From positions 1 to 9,160 of the forward strand of contig JAFSBD010000126.1 in NCBI GenBank assembly GCA_017442025.1: DNA of 9,160 nucleotides, written 5' to 3'. Numbering within the stretch: position 1 is the first letter of the stretch; the number at the start of each line of letters is the position of its first letter. Shown one piece after another: positions 7,052-9,160 of the stretch. The position numbers were made by a program, and so were the translations under genes. The notes below the pieces were generated by a model. That model saw only the letters and a program-made list of their open reading frames with translations, made no database searches and was not told the origin of the DNA. The stretch is from Clostridia bacterium (GTDB lineage: Bacteria; Bacillota; Clostridia; Oscillospirales; QAKW01).

Positions 7052-7065
7052 CCGCCTTGCGGCGG
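7052..7065 (-). repeat. GNRA-tetraloop hairpin between xpt and lipoprotein genes
   Basis: On the transcribed strand CCGCC-GCAA-GGCGG forms a 5-bp all-GC stem closed by a GCAA tetraloop, a very stable RNA fold. It lies 8 nt after the xpt stop and is not followed by a T-run. It may protect the downstream lipoprotein message from 5' decay or act as a processing site. The function is inferred; the stem is visible. Confidence 0.55.
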
Positions 7066-7073
7066 TAATTACC

Positions 7074-7646
7074 TTAGTTGCGAAATACCAGGCTATCGTC
7101 CGTCATCTCATCGATGACGGCCAGGGATTCCACCTTGATGCCCTCTTGGCGGAGCTTATCGCCCCCGCCCTGGAAGCCCTTTTCGATGGCGGTGGTGCAG
7201 CCGACAACGGTGCCGCCCGCCTGAGCAACCAGATCCATCAGGCCGCGGATGGCGCAACCGTTGGCCAGAAAGTCATCCACGATCAGGATGCGATCCTCGG
7301 CAGTAAGGTTTTCCTTGCTGACGACCACCCGATAGTCGATATTATGGGTATAGGAATGAACAATGGTGCTATAAAGATCGTCCTCCACATTGATGGACTT
7401 TTTCTTTTTGGCAAAGACCATCGGCAAGCCCATTGCCGCCGCGGCGGCGATCCCCAGCGCAATGCCGGAGGCCTCGATGGTCAAAATCTTGGTAGGCTTG
7501 TCCTCCGCGAAGATGCGGGCAATCTCCTTGCCCATCTCCATCATAAAAGGAGTATCAATTTGATGATTGAGAAAACTGCCCACTTTCAGAACATGCCCGG
7601 GCAATACCTTGCCATCTTTTAAGATTCGCTCTTGCAATGCTTTCAT
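7074..7646 (-). CDS. xpt: Xanthine phosphoribosyltransferase
   Basis: The 190-aa cytoplasmic type I phosphoribosyltransferase converts xanthine plus PRPP to XMP and pyrophosphate in purine salvage. The PRPP-binding motif is ILIVDDFLANG (120-130), almost the same as in Bacillus subtilis Xpt. Also matching are VLKVGSFLNHQID (19-31), TIEASGIA (56-63) and ESLAVI near the C-terminus (173-178). Its length is close to the roughly 194 residues of the Bacillus enzyme. I chose the ATG at 7646, which gives MKAL aligned with Bacillus MEAL. A TTG directly upstream at 7649 is an alternative, with 7-nt rather than 10-nt spacing from AAGGAG. It is the first gene after a strong promoter, and the lipoprotein gene follows after 57 bp. 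This links uptake of purine nucleosides with base salvage. The five-alanine run at 67-71, encoded by a GC palindrome, is a local oddity without clear meaning. Confidence 0.95.
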   Translation of the reverse strand: MKALQERILKDGKVLPGHVLKVGSFLNHQIDTPFMMEMGKEIARIFAEDKPTKILTIEASGIALGIAAAAAMGLPMVFAKKKKSINVEDDLYSTIVHSYTHNIDYRVVVSKENLTAEDRILIVDDFLANGCAIRGLMDLVAQAGGTVVGCTTAIEKGFQGGGDKLRQEGIKVESLAVIDEMTDDSLVFRN

Positions 7647-7656
7647 CAAAGAAATA

Positions 7657-7662
7657 CTCCTT
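7657..7662 (-). promoter_or_regulatory. Ribosome binding site of xpt
   Basis: AAGGAG on the minus strand lies 10 nt before the ATG at 7646 and 7 nt before a TTG at 7649. Both starts are possible by spacing. The family N-terminus and codon preference favour the ATG. Confidence 0.65.
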
Positions 7663-7690
7663 AATTATAAATTATAAAAAACACATCTTT

Positions 7691-7719
7691 ATAGTATCAA
7701 ACGCATCGGAAAATGTCAA
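7691..7719 (-). promoter_or_regulatory. Sigma-A-type promoter of the xpt-transporter operon
   Basis: On the minus strand a perfect -35 TTGACA (7719-7714) is followed by a 17-bp spacer and -10 TACTAT (7696-7691). Transcription should start near 7684, about 38 nt before the xpt ATG. The leader is short and AT-rich, and I see no purine riboswitch core (no GTTTCTACC-like segment) in it or anywhere up to 8012. Confidence 0.7.
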
Positions 7720-7737
7720 CAAAAAAGAGCGAAATTT

Positions 7738-7766
7738 GCCACGTGTTTTTTAAAAAAACACATGGC
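7738..7766. repeat. Hairpin with A/T core upstream of the promoter
   Basis: GCCACGTG plus six T (7738-7751) faces seven A plus CACATGGC (7752-7766). On the minus strand the single non-matching position becomes a U-G pair, so the fold favours RNA read leftward. It lies just upstream of the -35 box. It could be a back-up terminator for readthrough from the rhamnosidase gene, since CTCTTTTTTG follows after about 9 nt. Confidence 0.5.
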
Positions 7767-7767
7767 A

Positions 7768-7882
7768 GCGATATAAATTCCTTCGGAATTTGCGATATGC
7801 CAAAACGCGATATGTTTTTGCCTTCTGCATAAACGCGATATGTTGCTTCGCAACGTGGGCAAAGGAATTTATATCATATCGC
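7768..7882. repeat. MITE/REP-like palindromic repeat element
   Basis: The ends are inverted copies: GCGATATAAATTCC (7768-7781) against GGAATTTATATC then ATATCGC (7864-7882), with one extra GATAT in the right arm. Inside lie short stems with TTC loops: AAATTCC-TTC-GGAATTT (7775-7791) and GTTGC-TTC-GCAAC (7842-7854). A 12-bp direct repeat AAACGCGATATG occurs at 7803-7814 and 7831-7842. CGATAT occurs four times in the left half (7769, 7793, 7808, 7836), and ATATCG three times to the right (7876, 7902, 7924). No transposase is present. I read it as a non-autonomous or REP-like intergenic repeat of the type common in gut Clostridia; short frames across it are not genes. Confidence 0.65.
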
Positions 7883-7901
7883 AATTTTGAGCAGCAAAAT
7901 T
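7883..7901. repeat. Short hairpin adjoining the palindromic element
   Basis: AATTTTG (7883-7889) and CAAAATT (7895-7901) form a 7-bp stem with a 5-nt loop. It directly abuts the right end of the larger element and is flanked by ATATCG on both sides, so it probably belongs to the same repeat family. Confidence 0.5.
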
Positions 7902-7930
7902 ATATCGAATTTGCCATGCAAATATATCGC

Positions 7931-7947
7931 GTCGGCGGTACGCCGAC
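7931..7947. repeat. GC-rich hairpin with 3-nt loop
   Basis: GTCGGCG (7931-7937) pairs with CGCCGAC (7941-7947) around GTA. It follows a further ATATCGC copy (7924-7930). It is GC-rich, unlike the AT-rich hairpins beside it, and sits between the repeat element and the rhamnosidase terminator. Confidence 0.55.
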
Positions 7948-7963
7948 ATCTCGCCTATTACGC

Positions 7964-8008
7964 AAAAAATCTCTCAACCGAGCCAATGAAGCCTGATTGA
8001 GAGATTTT
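7964..8008 (-). terminator. Rho-independent terminator of the rhamnosidase gene
   Basis: On the minus strand AAAATCTCTCAA (8008-7997) pairs perfectly with TTGAGAGATTTT (7977-7966), and the T-run continues to six T at 7969-7964. The loop is 19 nt. The stem starts 4 nt after the rhamnosidase TAA. The A-run on the other arm would also allow some termination of plus-strand transcripts. Confidence 0.8.
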
Positions 8009-8012
8009 AATT

Positions 8013-9160
8013 TTAAAAGGTATATTTTCCCTCGTTCAAGGTGGCTTTGCGCCCATCGGGCAGGGCGAGTTCTGCAGTGCAACCTGCAGGGATCTCAAAA
8101 CGGTAGCATACCTGCTCCCCTTGATATTCCCAATGGGAGAGCAATTTGCCCCTTCGGGTCTCCACCGAGGCGGTGAGATGCCCCAATCGTTTATCCGGGA
8201 TGGGCGCAAGGTAGATCTTGCGATACCCCGCGCCGTCCTCGGCAATCTTCACCCCGGCGGCTACGCCGAAGATCCAATCGTAGACACACCCATAGGCATA
8301 ATGGTTATAGGAATTCATCTCGTCGCTCCAAAAAGAGCCGTCCTCTTTGATGCCGTCCCAATGCTCCCAGATGGTGGTCGCGCCCTGCTTGACCGAAAAG
8401 AGCCAGGAAGGCGCACTTTCCTGCAGGAGCAGGTCATAGACCAGCTCCGTATATCCATTCTCCGAAAGCGCATGGAGCAGATAGGGCGTACCCAAAAAGC
8501 CGGTGGTTAACCGCTTGCCGTTTGCGCAGATCATTTCTGCCAATTGCTTTGCCAGCTTGGGGCGATCCTCCGGGGTGCAAAGATCGAAATGGAGCATCAG
8601 CACCCGCGCCGTTTGGGTATCGGGATCCACCACCGGCGGGCGCTTGCCGCAATCATCATTTTCCAGGGCAATGCCCCGCAGGGTGGGTTTTCCGTCTGCA
8701 ATATAGCATTCACGGAATTTTTCGATGATCTTGGGGTAGAGGGCTTCATAGTCCGAAACGTCCTCCCCCAGTTCCTTGCCCGCTTTGATGACCAGCGCGC
8801 AGGAATAGGCAAAAAAGGCCGAGGCGATGAGATCCAAGGGGGTTGCTCCTTTATAGATGCCGTCCCCCGCGTCCATCGCCAGCCAATCCCCGAAATGGGT
8901 ATGATCCAACCAAAGATATTCCTCTTTGCCCCGGGAATGGATATAGTCTACCCATTTTTTCATCATGGGGAAATGCTTTTTCAAGAGTTCTTTATTGCCA
9001 TAGGCCTGATAGATCTCCCAAGGGCAAATCGTGGCGGCATCGCCCCAGCCCGCCGAAACGTTGCGATGGTGGGTAACATGGGGGACCGTCCCCGCGACCG
9101 AGCCGTCGAATTCCTGCTCGGCCATCACGTCGGCCAGCCATTTGATAAAGAACTTTTCAA
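8013..9160 (-). CDS. GH78-type alpha-L-rhamnosidase, C-terminal part (5' end outside window)
   Basis: There are 381 visible codons, open to the right edge; the frame continues upstream of the GTG at 9128 as KFFIKWLADVM, so that GTG is not the start. The sequence has the (alpha/alpha)6 barrel pattern of GH78: GWGDAATICPWEIYQAYGNK, HTHFGDWL, DTQTARVLMLHFDL, LTTGFLGTPYLL and the block PSWLFSVKQGATTIWEHWDG. The Glu in TIWEHWDG (8364-8366) corresponds to the residue proposed as catalytic base in GH78 enzymes. The acidic cluster with the general acid (DERxGW-like) should lie upstream, outside the window. The tail (about the last 80 residues) is a beta-sandwich-like domain ending GKYTF. The enzyme would release L-rhamnose from plant or microbial glycosides. 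Localisation cannot be judged without the N-terminus. A terminator follows at once, so it is separate from the xpt operon. Confidence 0.9.
   Translation of the reverse strand, partial: EKFFIKWLADVMAEQEFDGSVAGTVPHVTHHRNVSAGWGDAATICPWEIYQAYGNKELLKKHFPMMKKWVDYIHSRGKEEYLWLDHTHFGDWLAMDAGDGIYKGATPLDLIASAFFAYSCALVIKAGKELGEDVSDYEALYPKIIEKFRECYIADGKPTLRGIALENDDCGKRPPVVDPDTQTARVLMLHFDLCTPEDRPKLAKQLAEMICANGKRLTTGFLGTPYLLHALSENGYTELVYDLLLQESAPSWLFSVKQGATTIWEHWDGIKEDGSFWSDEMNSYNHYAYGCVYDWIFGVAAGVKIAEDGAGYRKIYLAPIPDKRLGHLTASVETRRGKLLSHWEYQGEQVCYRFEIPAGCTAELALPDGRKATLNEGKYTF

Noticed and set aside
7435..7448. 14-bp GC palindrome GCCGCCGCGGCGGC inside xpt
   Set aside because: It encodes a run of alanines (residues 67-71) in the coding frame; the symmetry follows from GCC/GCG codons and needs no other explanation.
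7647..7690. Purine riboswitch or other structured leader of xpt
   Set aside because: The leader from the predicted start site is only about 38 nt and AT-rich, with none of the conserved purine riboswitch loop sequences.
7768..7947. CRISPR array
   Set aside because: The repeats are short, irregularly spaced (15-28 nt) and change orientation; there are no uniform spacers or cas genes.
7790..8082. Short frames on both strands across the repeats upstream of xpt
   Set aside because: They consist of palindromic repeat sequence, lack convincing ribosome binding sites, and overlap the terminator of the rhamnosidase gene.

Overview
The window looks like a moderately GC-rich chromosomal segment from an anaerobic, probably gut-associated member of the Clostridia (Firmicutes). 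This is inferred from strong GGAGG-type ribosome binding sites, the BMP-type nucleoside ABC transporter, a Bacillus-like xanthine phosphoribosyltransferase, a GH78 rhamnosidase, and a cluster of CGATAT/TTC-loop palindromes of a kind I recall from Oscillospirales-like genomes. I cannot place the species. All supportable genes are on the minus strand, so transcription runs from high to low coordinates; long plus-strand reading frames are shadows of these genes.

Layout in transcription order. (1) 9160-8013: the C-terminal part of a GH78-type alpha-L-rhamnosidase, cut by the window edge and closed by a good intrinsic terminator (7964-8008). (2) 8012-7647: a non-coding stretch holding palindromic repeats (7738-7947), followed by a strong sigma-A-like promoter (-35 at 7714-7719, -10 at 7691-7696). 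(3) 7646-2039: a five-gene purine salvage and uptake unit: xpt, a BMP-family substrate-binding lipoprotein, a double-NBD ABC ATPase and two permeases. The last three genes are joined by ATGA stop/start overlaps. Hairpins lie on both sides of the lipoprotein gene. (4) 2017-1978: an inverted repeat that may end the unit. (5) 1956 to <1: a COG2509-type FAD-dependent oxidoreductase, tightly coupled to a left-handed beta-helix protein resembling the acetyltransferase half of GlmU, which runs off the left edge.

How the genes work together: the lipoprotein would capture a nucleoside outside the cell, the ATPase and permeases would import it, and Xpt would convert xanthine (and probably guanine more weakly) plus PRPP into the nucleotide. 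The most unusual point is an in-frame TAG at codon 110 of the lipoprotein gene. The protein is otherwise intact on both sides in the same frame, so this is a single nonsense change, a sequence error, or amber readthrough/recoding. None of the seven gene ends visible here uses TAG. A second point is that the xpt promoter leaves only about a 35-40-nt leader, too short for the purine riboswitch that often precedes xpt in Firmicutes. I see no wholly novel system in the window.
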